Of a stretch of DNA of 64,000 bases, positions 33,482-44,717 are shown piece after piece. The notes below the pieces were generated by a model that had not been told where the DNA came from, made no database searches, and worked only from the letters and a program-made list of their open reading frames with translations. The position numbers and the translations under genes were made by a program. The stretch comes from Dermanyssus gallinae (Eukaryota > Arthropoda > Arachnida > Mesostigmata > Dermanyssidae): NCBI GenBank assembly GCA_003439945.1, contig QVRM01002223.1:62001-126000 (forward strand), read 5' to 3'. The stretch's first letter is position 1; the number at the start of each line of letters is the position of its first letter.

Positions 33482-35425
33482 ATGCAAAGGAAACGCCTAG
33501 CGGAGAACTCTCCGGACAGGGATAGAGAGCCCAAAAGAGACGCCGACGCGGAGACGGCTTATGCCCAGGCGTTCGCGACTCTCGCAGGATACGTCAAGAA
33601 GGTGATCGATTTTTGCAAGGTAAAAACCACTAAGATTGAACTTAAGGAGATCTCTGAGAGGCTTGATCTAGCGCTCCGCAAGGTCGACTCGACAGTTGAT
33701 ACGTTTCGAGCGGAACTAAAAAATGCCTTGATAGACGCGGAGGGGGAGGCGGAAGGACTCCTGAGCTCGCTCGAGGCGATGCGGAGGGAACAAGACGAGA
33801 TGCTGGCAAGATCGCCTCCTCAGTCCTCAGACCCTTTCGCCATCTGCCTACGATGCGCCCCGGCTGACCCCGAGGCAGGCCGGGTGTTTTTGAACTCCCG
33901 CATCTCGGCAGCGACAACCGCCACCAAATTTGTCAGCCTGGCGGGGCTTTATTGGCCCGCAGAGTCCCTCCAGCGACTGCCTTCGACCTCTGAGAGCATC
34001 ACTGCTTCTCGACAACTAAGGGGTCTGCTGATTGTTCCTGGAGCGACGGCAGAGTCGGCAATTATAAAGCAACTATCTATACAATTTCCTGCCCTGCCGT
34101 AGCTGCTCACGCAGCCTCCCGGCACTGCAGCCGTGCTGCGCATTACCCAAGCGTGGGAGTCCCTTAACGGGGACTCTAACGCGGGCGGCGAAAACCAGTA
34201 CTTGGTGGTGGGGATCGTGGGACCCGAAAAAACATACGACGAGTCCACAGTATCCGTACTTCGCTCCGTCGTCGAGCGCATGCTGCAGCCCCCCAGTGCG
34301 GCTATCCAGAAGGCTCCACTTCTGTACGTGGCCCGGCAGTGGAGAGAGCAGCGCATGCACAGAATTCTGGCAGCAATCGTCACCCAGTCCACCCATGGCG
34401 GAGTTCGCGAAATATGTCACAAGAAACCCACCACGGCTCCACCAACTAGGTCGCAGGCGGTCCTCTTCTCTCCTCCCCCTGCCCTGACCTGGCAGACATC
34501 GGTCAGAGTCAGGGTGGGAGATGGACGAACATTTGCCGAAACCGTGCAGACTCTCAGAGCACATTTGGCCGACAACAAACAACTAGGGTCAGCAGTCAGT
34601 GGTCTGGTCAAAAGCAGTGACGGTGACGTAATAATACGTCTTCGAGAGACTGTTCCGGGCCTTGGGGCACAGCTGGCTCAAGACATAAGCACTGCCACCG
34701 CACACCAGGCAAACAGCCGGACAGATGAGCCCTTGCGAGAAGTGGCCCTCTGGGGCATCAACCCCCTCTGTAACTCAAAGAGAATCGAGACGGAGCTGCA
34801 ACGGCTTCTTGCTGTCCCCGAAGGAGTCCCGATCACGGCAAGCGAGCCGCGTCAGGAACGCGCAGACACACGCTGGTACTCGGTGGTCGGAGTTGCTACT
34901 CCTCAGGCCAAATGGCTCCAGTCGCAGCAAAGCGTCTTGATTGCGGGCAGCGCGTGCAAGCCTGAGGTCTGGGCGCGCCTCCCAATATGCTTTAACTGCC
35001 AGAGGCCGGGCCACACTGCCGCTTTCTGCAAGGCTCAGAAGGTGACTACACGCCTCTGCCGCCGATGCGGATCACCGGAACATGCCGTCGCGGCTTGCAC
35101 GGCCGAGACCTCCCACTGCATAGTGTGCGAGGTCCCGGGTCATCGAGCGGACAGTATGGCATGCCCAACCTACAGGACAAATCTACTGGAGTTGCGAGGG
35201 CGAGCGGATAAAGACCGGCCAAAACACGCAGCTTCAGCCGGCGGACTACCAGCACCGGCAGAGGCCGCACAGTCCACAGAAACACTACCTGCGCCAGCCC
35301 CGCTGAGCGGGCGAAGCTCTCGTCGTAAGACCGTCACCCAGCCGGCGGATGACGGCGGCGCCGACTATGTAGGCGTAGTGTCTTCTCATGACAAAAATGA
35401 TCAAGATTCTGCAGATAAATCTTAA
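33482..35425 (+). pseudogene. R1-like ORF1 (gag-like, three CCHC knuckles), one internal stop
   Basis: One continuous frame runs from Met at 33,482 (MQRKRLAENS) to 35,425, broken only by a TAG at 34,100-34,102. The upstream Met at 33,359 lies inside the tandem repeat and is less likely. The N-terminal third is charged and helical, probably the multimerisation coiled coil. At 34,988-35,163 come CFNCQRPGHTAAFC, CRRCGSPEHAVAAC and CIVCEVPGHRADSMAC: two CX2CX4HX4C knuckles and one CX2CX4HX6C. The protein should bind element RNA to form the transposition particle. Its 3' end overlaps ORF2 by 38 bases in a different frame. Confidence 0.85.
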
Positions 35426-38285
35426 CCGCTGCAGAGCCGCGCATGACCTGCTGGAGTCGTACGTTGTGCAACATCGAATCGCCCTCTGCATTATTTCAGA
35501 GCCAAATGTCGCTCTCTCGAGGAATCTAACCAACGCATGGACAGACAATTCCTGCGACGCTGCCATCTGGTGGACTGGACAGGAGGCCGCACTGTCCATC
35601 ACGGGCCACGGCCAGGGGAACGGATTCTCATGGGCTTATCTGCCAGATCTTAACTGCGTACTATACAGTTGCTACTTCTCCCCAAACAGGACGGTAGAAG
35701 ATTTTAACAAGTTTTCAGACGATATTAGCGCATCGATTGACACTCATCGCTACCCTGGCCATTCATTGATAGTCGCAGGCGACTTCAACGCACTACAGGT
35801 CGCGTGGGGCAGTCGCCGCAACACGGACCGAGGGCAGATCCTACAGGACTGGCTGTCGGGCCGGGGCTTGGCACTTGCCAATAACAGCGACGTGCCGACG
35901 TTTGCGCGTCGCGGCCAGATATATTTCCCTGATCTGACCCTAGCGGACTCGGCTGCGATAGCCAACATCCAGGACTGGGTGGTACAGGAGGCGGAGGAGA
36001 GTCTCAGCGACCACCGCTACATCACCTTTCAGATAACGCCGCAAAATAGACATTACCGGCGTCTGCCGGACCGCCGGTACTGGCAAATGCGATACATCAA
36101 TAAGGAACAATTGGTAGACACTTTCAAGAGACGGCTCACTCGCCTCGGCGATACGCCGCTCGACAAGGACGATCTAACGGCGATCATTACAATAGCATGT
36201 CAGGCGGCCGGCGGTCCGGCCAGACAAGGAGGTCCAAGGAGAGCCTCCGCTAAACACTAGTGGAGCCCAGAAATCGGGACCGCCCGCGCAGACTGCGTGC
36301 GCGCAAACCGCATCATGACTCGGGCGCGGTCGTGGTTGGCGAAACGCCGTCAACGAGGACACCATAACCGCCAGCTAGCTGACGCTGTCAACCGTGCTGA
36401 TCAACTACAACAGCTGTACCGCACCGCGGCACCGCGCACCGCAGCTGTACCGCAAAGCGGTTGCGTCTGCGACGGTTGATAGGCAGAGCGAAGGCCAAAT
36501 CCTGCAAAGCGCTGGTTGAGTCAGACGTCTGGGGCATTCCGTACCGCACGGTGATGGGAAAGCTCCGTAAGCCGCCCCCCCCCCCCCGCTCCCCACAGAG
36601 CAAGTACGAAACCTAATCACCGCCCTCTTCCCTCGGCAGCCAGCCCAACCCCCCGTCAACATCGAGGTAGACTCTGACTAGATCCCGGAAGTGAACTCCG
36701 AGGAAGTGGCACATGCCGCAGAACGCTTCGCGACTGGACAGGCACCTGGGCCGGACGGGGTTCCCCCAGGGGTCATAAAAATCTTGGCGCAGAACCATCC
36801 AAAAACTCTTGCTCGGCTTTTTACACGTTTACTTCGGGACGGTCGTTTTCCATCCCAGTGGAAGGGCGCTCACTTGACTCTTATACCGAAACCGAACGCA
36901 GCAGCGGGATCATCTTCGACCCACCGTTCCATATGCCTACTCAACACAATCAGCAAACTCTTCGAGAATGTTCTGGTCAGACGCCTAAACAAAGAGATAG
37001 AGGAGAAAGCCGCTCTGTCGGACAACCAATACAGCTTTCGCAAGAGCCGATCGACCCTCGATGCCGTCGAACGAGTGCTCCAGGTAGCCTACACAGAACA
37101 ACAACGGACACTTAGGACGCGCAATTACGTTTTACTTATCCTACTTGACGCGCGAAACGCGTTTAATACAGCGAATTGGCGAGTAATAATGGACACCCTT
37201 GAACAGAGAGGCATATCCCCCTACATGCGACGAATTATTTCCTCGTGTCTTGACGCGCGTTCGCTTTTGGCCAACGGTGAGGTCCACCCTGTCACGGCGG
37301 GCGTCCCGCAGGGCTCAGTGCTCGGGCCGATTCTCTGGAATATAGCATACGACGAAGTCATGCGGTTAGACGAACTGCCTGACGGGGTGGACATAATCGC
37401 TTACGCCGACGATCTGGCGCTAGTGGTCACCGCGAGAACGGAGGCGGTGCTTGAGGCGCGAGCAAATACGGCGCTTTGTAGAATAGAGAAGTGGATGGTC
37501 GACAATTACCTGGAGCTGGCCCCTCAGAAGACCGAGGTTATCTACCTAACCGGCCGCCGTCGTACTAGGCAAGCATCGTTAGAACTTGCAGGGCACCGCC
37601 TGACTATCAAACGGGAGGCAAGGTACCTAGGCGTAACGCTGGACACAGGCCTCACCGGCCTGCCACACATCCAGAGCATCATCCAGAAGGTCACGAAGGT
37701 ATCCACCAACCTTGCACGCATCCTTCCTCGCGAGGGGGGCGCAAGGCACGCCAAGCGGCTGCTCCTAGCGGTCGTGGCTGAGGCCATCGCTCTGTATGCC
37801 GCGCCCATATGGGCTGGTATGGCGCTGCGGACCGCAAAGGCACGGCGCATGATACACATGACACATGGGCGCGCACGTGGTCCAACCCACCAGCTGGGGA
37901 TACCAGAGGGGCCTGGACAAGAAACCTAATCACTGACCTCATAACCTGGTATAAGCTCAAGGGAACACTTACATATCACTCCGTGCAAGTGCTCACAGGG
38001 CATGGACAATTCCAGTCGTACCTTTTCTGCATAGGCAAGGCGAATACAGATATCTGCGTTCTCTACACCACAGGCGCACCCGACGACGCGGCGCACACCG
38101 TAGAGGACTGCGAGGCTCTTGCGGCCTACCGCACGGGCTCCTCCTATGTCCACAAAGGTAGCCCGACTACGACTATCGTGGCCAACATGCTCAAGTCGAC
38201 AACGGATTCACGCTGGGATTCAATACTTAGACGGGCTTCTGCGCGAAAAATTTCGCCAGGAAAATCGCCGCAGATCGCGATTTAA
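35388..38285 (+). pseudogene. R1-like ORF2: endonuclease and reverse transcriptase
   Basis: The endonuclease (35,388-36,260) keeps ILQINLNR, ISEPN, VAGDFNA and LSDHRYI, so the EEP catalytic residues are all present. A TAG at 36,258-36,260 sits in a *WSPEI segment where WWSPEI is expected, so TGG to TAG is inferred. The frame then shifts near 36,430-36,480 and again around a 13-C run near 36,580, and a TAG occurs near 36,680. The RT (36,691-37,929) has LDARNAFNTANW, GVPQGSVLGPILW and AYADDLALV, all intact. A further frameshift near 37,870 leads to 37,809-38,285, ending in a C...DDAAHTVEDC Cys/His remnant with one Cys lost. Confidence 0.85.
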
Positions 38286-38573
38286 CATTAGGCCTCTAGT
38301 GTCCACTCCCGGGCAGGACCCACTCCCTGCTCGGGACATACTCGTAGACTAAGAAGAGGGTCGCAGCACGGGACTCCCCTCTTCTGGTCTCGAGGTAATG
38401 GTTTACAATTCCGAACCAGGAGAGGGTGGAAGATGTGGTTTTTAGTAGGTAGAACGCGCGAATTGGATCGAGTATTATACCCTTCCCCGGCGTTTAGTCC
38501 CACACTACCCTTTATTAACATCGGAGGGTGTGCGTAAAGCATTTTCCACCTCTACAAACAAAAAGTAAAAAAA
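38286..38573 (+). other. R1-like LINE 3' UTR, first copy
   Basis: It contains TCTCGAGG..., GGTTTTTAGTAGGTAGAA, GCGTTTAGTCCCACAC and GGTGTGCGTAAAGCATTTTC, and ends in an A-rich tract. The last two blocks recur at 38,627-38,690 and 45,970-46,020. Confidence 0.7.
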
Positions 38574-38697
38574 AGGGTGTGGGTAGTGCGCTTAGATCGG
38601 GTTGAGTCACAAACTCTCTTCTCCTGCGTTTAGCGACATAACATCGTCGACGTGTGAGCGTAAATGCATTTCCACCCTCTGCGGAAGAAAAAAACGA
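38574..38697 (+). repeat. R1-like 3' UTR, second tandem copy
   Basis: It starts right after the A tract of the first copy (GGGTGTGGGTAGTGCGC) and includes GCGTTTAG and GTGTGAGCGTAAATGCATTT. It ends with GAAGAAAAAAA. It aligns with 38,430-38,573 at lower identity, so it is a separate, older 3'-end insertion in the same direction. Confidence 0.65.
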
Positions 38698-39356
38698 CTT
38701 CGGACTTTCGGCTTTCGCAAGTCATTCATTGCATGTCGTTTCGTCGCGACGTCGGTTTTGTGTATGTAGTGGTCCACATGTACTGAATCATGCTTCGACT
38801 TCCCCCACCGACTTAGTGCTCGTCGTAGCGCTGCGGAAGTAGCTCGCGTTCCCTTCAAACCCCCCGTTGGGTCTTCGGGGCAGAGTTCTGGCGCTGTGAA
38901 TGGTGCTAATGAATACACGCATGGTGTTTGGCGTTCATACAGTACCACTGCTGTTGCTTGTACTAGTCATGACGAATCAGACTAGACACACTATCTATCA
39001 ATCGATTTGTTAGTTGCGCGTTGTCGTCATTGCGACAAACAACGAACACACAAAAAACAATTGTCACAGTTACACAGTCGCTAATGCGGCGCGATAATCC
39101 CTGATGCCGCTCCCACCGCTACAGGCGCGCTGTAAATTGACTTGTTTCTTCTTCTTCTTCTTTTTCATGATTTACTCTGTGATTCACATTCATTTCATGA
39201 CTAACTCGTAATGCGCTATTTGTGAATGACTACATGAGTGTATACAATATAAACAAAGTATTATAAGCAACCATGGAAAAACGTTTTCGGGCTGACCCTT
39301 AGCCAACATGTAACGTCCACGATACTGCTTTCGCATTACTTCGTGAGACGGACCCC
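38698..39356. other. No recognised gene
   Basis: A minus-strand 113-codon frame (38,607-38,948) overlaps the R1-like 3' UTR copy and shows no family motif. A (TTC)n run lies near 39,147-39,163. Confidence 0.4.
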
Positions 39357-39463
39357 ATAAATACAACGTGTGCAACGGTGAGACTCGAACCCGTGCTGCA
39401 CCTATGTGTCTCCTCCGGTAGTCGCGAGGCGCACGCGAATGAATGCACCACGCTACCTGGCTC
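39357..39463 (-). mobile_element. tRNA-derived SINE, copy 1
   Basis: The minus strand reads GAGCCAGGTAGCGTGGTGC (A-box region), then CCGGAGGAGACACATAGG, then a B box GGGTTCGAGTCTC, and GTATTTAT at the end of the shared part. The copy at 44,718-44,822 shares the same blocks in order, which shows a dispersed repeat family. Tick genomes contain tRNA-derived SINEs such as Ruka; membership in that family is a guess. The element may continue further on the minus strand to about 39,240. Confidence 0.7.
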
Positions 39464-40640
39464 GACAAGCGACAATTAACACACTAGCCAAGAAACGTAA
39501 AAAAAGACACGTACACGGTACCACGTGAAAGGCCACAAAAGACTAGATGCGGTTTAAAGTGAAGCCAACTTGAGACGATGTCTGGTGTGCACTATCAACT
39601 GAACAACTAGCGCTCATTACGTGTAAAGAGTTCAACGCTGCTGGTGCGGTTGCGAACAGAATTACGTTCGTGTACCTAATTGGCGTCGACGGACGGAGTC
39701 GACTATCTATATTCTAGACTGAGATAGCAGAACAACTTTTATGAGCCATATCATGAATATGGCACCCGAACCCCGATCCCATTGCAGCGGGACGCCAACG
39801 TCGTATACGCAGCAGAGTGCGGGACCCTAATTTAAAAAACCCTCCTAGCGACAAAAAGGTGATTTCGCTGACCCGACGCGCCACTTAAAGAAAAATATAG
39901 ACGATTATTTGACTAGAAAGCACCGTTACATGCCGTTATATTTTAAAGATTAAAATTTATTTAAAGATGAAAAGTGGCCGGAAAAATCTTTGGCAGAATA
40001 TTCTCCTTCAGCTCGCCGTTGGTAGCGGCCTTGTTGACAAACACTTTGTTCTTTAAAAGAACCCTACGGGAATAGTCTAGAATGTCATATAACACGAACG
40101 GGATGTCCACGCAACGTATGCTTTCAGAGAGATCGCGCGCCCACCAAACGTTTGTTCAACCAATCACATTTTCATGGTACAGATAAATGAGCTCCACTCT
40201 CTAAGAAACATCCATGGTGAAATGGCATAGAGCGTGGATGTTGCAAATATCTGCCGTCATATCAATATGGCGGCAAAATTCGAAACAAACCCTAAATGGA
40301 CTCTTGCCGCAACGTATATATATATATATATATATATATAGTGGCGTACTGTATGTATTACTGTATACATTCATAACCACAAATGCAAGATGCGGCGGCT
40401 GAACTGAATCAAACTTTGGCGGGTTGTCTGATCGTTCATCATGCTTTCATTTGTCACATCTCGCGGTATCCAGCGAGAGCTTGTCTCAAACAGAATGTAA
40501 ATAATTTAAACGAAAATTTAAAAAGCATGGCCGACCGAGCAACTGCGTCTAAGCAATTTCAGCAAAAGTCAGCTATTGTTCCCGCACTTCGCGTCCGTCA
40601 GACACTTAATAAGCTAATACTGACTGCTTTCAAATACAAG
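39464..40640. other. Gene-poor stretch
   Basis: It contains a (TA)n at 40,315-40,340. The frame at 40,383-40,676 leads into a LINE RT fragment but has no motif of its own. Confidence 0.45.
40315..40340. repeat. (TA)n microsatellite
   Basis: Thirteen units. Confidence 0.95.
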
Positions 40641-40649
40641 ACTGCTCTA

Positions 40650-41106
40650 ATAAATACATGTACGCGGATGGCATAGCGCTTTTTTATACACAACATTCAC
40701 TTCATAAGACGCAACAAATAGAACGCATCTTAAGTAGTATCGGGACGTAGATAAAACAAAACGGACTTGTAATAAATTACAGTAAAACTGAGTTCATACA
40801 GTTTGAACTCCGAAGTCATCTGGCTATAGCACACATAAGCACAATGTGCACAAATCTATACAACTACACAACAATCCCAATATAACCAGCTCCATGCATT
40901 GTTACTGCCCCTCCATCGAACGAACCAATGCGATCAAATATCTGGGAACGATGATTTTGAGTAACCTATCTTGGCACCCACACGTCAATTATGTTGCAAC
41001 TAAAATGAGGAAGTGCGTGGCAATATTAAGCCAAACAAGAAACTCAGTAACAGTAACACTGAACCCCGAGGTGAATCTTGCACTCGTAGAGAGTCACTAT
41101 CGATAA
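40650..41106 (+). pseudogene. LINE G reverse transcriptase fragment
   Basis: The plus strand reads MYADGIALFYTQ at about 40,660, an RT catalytic box with the second Asp changed to Gly. GLVINYSKTEFIQFE (thumb) follows, then in another frame (40,846-41,106) INAIKYLGT-like and LSNLSWHPHVNYVATKMRK, the usual post-RT YLG...SW..H segment of YADD-box LINEs. Three frames and a stop are involved. It is a short internal piece of unknown family. Confidence 0.65.
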
Positions 41107-41295
41107 TGAGTAAACCACAATTCCGATAACAAATAATGTATGACACTCAAAAATAACTCAATGCGCACAAATACATTGTCATCTAGAATACACAGACAAC
41201 ATGTAACCACCATCTCTACGAGTTTCCACATGAACGCTCAAACACACACATATGTAGATACATCTTCACGTGCTGCAACAGCCATGAGACCGCAC

Positions 41296-41298
<3 letters not shown>

Positions 41299-41369
<71 letters not shown>

Positions 41370-41389
41370 ATATATATATATATATATAT
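41299..41389. repeat. (TA)n microsatellite with TGTATG interruption
   Basis: Two TA blocks separated by a short TGTATG at about 41,361. Confidence 0.95.
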
Positions 41390-41825
41390 TGTACACACAC
41401 TTGTACACGTGGCATGTGGGCAACAATGACGCGAACTTACACGATGCGTCACTTGGCATCTTTTAAGCGCGCTGCTTATCGCCAAGGCGAATGGCCATAT
41501 CCGATTATTCACTAAGACATATAGTGAAAGCTTTATCAAACGACCACTGATATATATACCTGGATTAGATCCGTGAAGCACTAAAAATATATACCTATGT
41601 AATAGTCAATATTAGATCCCTCCTGGCAAAATAATATTGACAGGCTTATTATTGTTTTTACTGTTATATTTTAAACATAGGTATATAATTTAGGCAACAT
41701 GGTGCAAATAATAAATACAATCGAATGTATTGGATGTTCGAGTGCTTCGTGCACGGGTATTCAGTCTTACGAACTATGCAACCGTAATGTTGCAATACTC
41801 GTAAATTATTGTAAATAAAACGCAC

Positions 41826-41827
<2 letters not shown>

Positions 41828-41858
<31 letters not shown>
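41828..41858. repeat. (AAT)n microsatellite
   Basis: About ten units. Confidence 0.95.
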
Positions 41859-41861
<3 letters not shown>

Positions 41862-42039
41862 TTGCAATTCACCAACAAACCAATGTCTCAACGCCCTGCA
41901 AGCGTATGACGACTTTACGAGAGACATACCATATGAGTGAAGTCCTTAACATCATAACAGTACGTCGCAAAAAACAAGCCTCCCCATAAGAGAAAGTGGA
42001 CTGGTATATGCAACAGAATTGGCCCGAATTCAGCGGCGG

Positions 42040-42701
42040 ATTCCTCAGGGCTCTCCCGTCCCCGCAGCTCGGCACTATGCTGGACAACACTCATTCCGCA
42101 TGGTGTCAACCCTCAGAGTCGGCGGGCCCATATGCGAACCACACATTTGCAAGGACCTGTGAAAACTAGTGGAGAAGGATGGCCTTCACCCATTGAGCTG
42201 CACCAAGGCCGGGTTACTAGGCACACCGATATAAACGCAATAAGTCAAAGAGCTCTCCGGAGGGCGGGAATACCTAGCATGCTGGAACTCAGACTGGGAC
42301 TCCATGACGATAAAAGGCCCGGCGGTGTCACCATCCCGCCGTGGAAAAAGGCAAATGTCTGATTTGGAATGCGACAGTCTCCTGCACAGCCGCATCGTTT
42401 AATTTGTGCCACAGGCGCCACCAAGGCAGGATGGGTTGCCAAACATGCAGGAAAAGAAAAGTGGCGTAAATACACAAGGTTAGAGCCAAGATATATTTTC
42501 ATGCCAATTGCAATGGAGACAATGGGCCCGGTTACAAGGGCATTTATAAAAGGCCTAAGTGATCGAATCCAAGCAAACCCCGCGGATGCACGCAAAGGCG
42601 AGTTTCTGAGGCAGCTGCTTCCATTGGCAATTTGCAAAGAAAATGCAGCGTCAATAGCCCACCGCACCGATGGGCTGAGAATAGCTAGAGGGAAACCATG
42701 A
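42040..42701 (+). pseudogene. Family C LINE 3' domain, fragment 1
   Basis: Plus-strand pieces in order: LRVGGPICEPHIC and KDGLHPLSC (a Cys/His finger, about 42,100-42,200); INAISQRALRRAGIPSML and KRPGGVTIPPWKKANV (42,230-42,362), the RH/PD region with the PD Asp changed to Gly and a stop where LVWDATV should start; then 42,369-42,701 with YIFMPIAMETMGP, ADARKGEFLRQLL and CKENAASI. The same domain is better preserved at 24.1-24.6 kb. No RT precedes it, so it is a 3'-end-only copy. Confidence 0.65.
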
Positions 42702-42734
42702 AGTAACGTGGATACACATTCACACCTTACAATT

Positions 42735-42752
42735 CTAATAATAATAATAAAG
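42735..42752. repeat. (AAT)n tract after family C fragment 1
   Basis: A short AAT repeat about 33 bases after the stop of fragment 1; possibly its 3' tail. Confidence 0.5.
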
Positions 42753-43004
42753 ATTTGTCTACAAGCTACGAACATGTCACACTCTGAGGCGAGATACTAA
42801 ACATTAACTCAGAAGGGAATATGTGGGAGAGAGCTAGCCCTCCCGTCGGGAACGGGGGTCTTGGAATAAGAAGAGCCACAGATCTCGCTGCAGTGTGCTA
42901 TGCTCACTGAGGAGGATGCAAAGATTGAACTAAAGAAGGCAACTATGGTGGCAGATACCACAGTCAGGAGTCAATTCGATTTTGTTTTTCAGCGGGGGCT
43001 AGCT

Positions 43005-43615
43005 TCAAGCGCTGCCCTCCCGTCAGCTTGGCACCGTGCTGGACCCAAAATCCTTCCGCATGGTGTCAGCCCTTAGGATAGGCGCCCCCATCAGCCAGCC
43101 TTTCGGAACTTTCAGCCTGATAGAAATGTCTGTCACGCGGCCAACCTATTGACTCTGACGGTCTACACCCGTTAAGCTGTCTGAAAAGTCCCGACACGCT
43201 GAACTTAACGCCATCGTAAGAAGGGCTCTTAGAAGGGCAGGGATAGCATCTCCACCCAAGCCGGAGGGTCTTAATGGCAGCAGTGAGCTGCGACTAGACG
43301 GGGTCACCATTCTGCTAAGGTCACACGTAAAAAGTCTTGTATGGGATGTAACGGTTTCACGCACGATGGCCCTGTCGTATTTACGCCACATCGCAGTTGA
43401 ACCTGGATGAATAGCAGAACGCGCGGGTTCTGGAAAATGAAGAAAGTATCTCGAGCTATCAATGAGCTACCCATTACATTGAAGACACTTGGTCCAAGGA
43501 CAACAAAATCCTGAAAGATATTACAACGAGTATCCTGAAAGATATTACAACGAGTATCCTGAAAGATATTACAACGAGTATCTTGAAAGAAGGCATTGAC
43601 AAACCTTGTTAGGTA
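43005..43615 (+). pseudogene. Family C LINE 3' domain, fragment 2
   Basis: The plus strand reads LPSRQLGTVLDPKSFRMVSA and RIGAP, then in another frame DGLHPLSC, then ELNAIVRRALRRAGI, LDGVTIL and LVWDVTVSRTMALS. The VWD Asp is kept. An LPITLKTLGPRTTK segment follows, then a triplicated 8-residue unit, then a stop. It shows the same layout as fragment 1 with different damage. Confidence 0.65.
43510..43590 (+). repeat. 24-bp tandem repeat, 3.3 units, in frame
   Basis: Units at 43,510-43,533, 43,534-43,557 and 43,558-43,581 are identical; a fourth begins with one change. 24 bp equals 8 codons, so the family C frame stays open across the array. Confidence 0.95.
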
Positions 43616-44254
43616 GGATGCCTATCAAAATCTGTCAGATGCCTCTGGGGAATTTAGGGCTCAAGTTAAAGCGGCGAGGTCTCAAGCAAACGGCGGTTGC
43701 ATTAGATATATCGGTTCATGCTGTTTGCTTATTGTCTTGGCTAGAACACCAATGTCAGCTAAGCGGTAATTGCCGCCGCAGCTGTTAACCATTAACCTCG
43801 AGGGGGGAGGTACGTAAAGTGAGTTTTAGTGGAATTAGACTCAACCACCTGAGGGGGGGCAGGGTATGATGTGTGAAACATACACCACTTGCACACTTGT
43901 AGAGAGATCCACACTGTTACATTTTAACAAACAAAATGTTGACCATTACGTACATATAAGGGGCTATTTTTAGTAATTTACTACTTTTTTGTCATTATGT
44001 TTATTTAACTCATAATAGGGTGCAAAAACAATTGCCCCCCAATGAACGTGACGATAAACTACATCACCCCTAGGTCCAGACCTGATGTCGACCACCTAGA
44101 CAAGGTGTCAAGCACCGCTGTGGCAATACCGCGTTGTATATCCAATGAGAGCCTAATCCTTGCTGAAAGAATTCACTAGCGCGTAGATCCCCTGTAAATA
44201 ATCTGAGACACTTGCATATAATAACAATAACTGACTTGTCGCCGCAATACATAA
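43616..44254. other. No clear gene
   Basis: A G-rich segment (43,800-43,870) and unremarkable sequence between two family C fragments; probably related retroelement DNA too decayed to call. Confidence 0.35.
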
Positions 44255-44463
44255 TTCAGCCGATCGCCATTGAAATGGGTGAGGCGACCGTCAAGTTCCT
44301 CAAGGAGCTCGGAATAAGGACAACCGCTGCGACGAAGGATGCGCGAGCCGGAGAGTACCTGATGCAGCGTATCTCCATGGAAATTCAACGTGGTAATGCA
44401 GTGGCGGTAGTGGGGTCGCTTCCATCGCCGGGTAAAGGACTGCCAGAAATGCCGTGGCAGTAA
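44255..44463 (+). pseudogene. Family C LINE 3' domain, fragment 3
   Basis: The plus strand reads IIQPIAIEMGEATVKFLKEL, then DARAGEYLMQRISMEIQRGN and AVAVVGSL, matching the FETLG...FLRQRLSLDVQRGNAVSVQGT ending at 24.1 kb. Only the last third of the domain is present and the frame is open to the stop at 44,463. Confidence 0.7.
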
Positions 44464-44717
44464 CAACTAATACTTGACTATGAACATATGAAACATTAAA
44501 TAAACTAGTCGTACTTTTGTTTTGAGTGCAATCCCCTCAAAAAAACAATAACTCCTTCAGGAAATTTTCCTGAGCCCCCCATGTTCTTAAAGTATCGGGT
44601 CAGGCAAAATCCATAGAGTCTCTGATAAATGCATACTTCCAACACTTATTTCTTTCCGCCTGCGAAACAGCATCACCAGTCAGGGCAGCGCCGTGACAGG
44701 ACATTCAAGGTGCTAAA
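44464..44717. other. No recognised gene
   Basis: A-rich with an AATAAA-like sequence near 44,497, possibly the 3' UTR of fragment 3. Confidence 0.4.

Larger units (their letters stand above)
33269..38573 (+). mobile_element. LINE E: nearly intact R1-like non-LTR retrotransposon
   Basis: Two overlapping ORFs on the plus strand, a 22-bp repeat array in front, and a 3' UTR ending in an A-rich run (AAACAAAAAGTAAAAAAAA, about 38,555-38,573). ORF1 has three zinc knuckles; ORF2 has endonuclease, RT and a C-terminal Cys/His remnant, without an RNase H domain. This matches the R1 clade. Canonical R1 sits in 28S rDNA, which is not seen here. Few disabling changes suggest recent activity. Codon use is GC-rich compared with the AT-rich surroundings. 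Confidence 0.85.
41107..42035. other. Simple-repeat-rich stretch
   Basis: It is dominated by (TA)n at 41,299-41,389 and (AAT)n at 41,828-41,858. No gene. Confidence 0.5.

Noticed and set aside
38607..38948. 113-codon minus-strand frame
   Set aside because: Overlaps a plus-strand R1-like 3' UTR copy and shows no motif.
43510..43590. CRISPR-like array of three identical units
   Set aside because: Units are directly adjacent with no spacers and lie in a LINE-derived frame; a tandem duplication in a eukaryotic genome.
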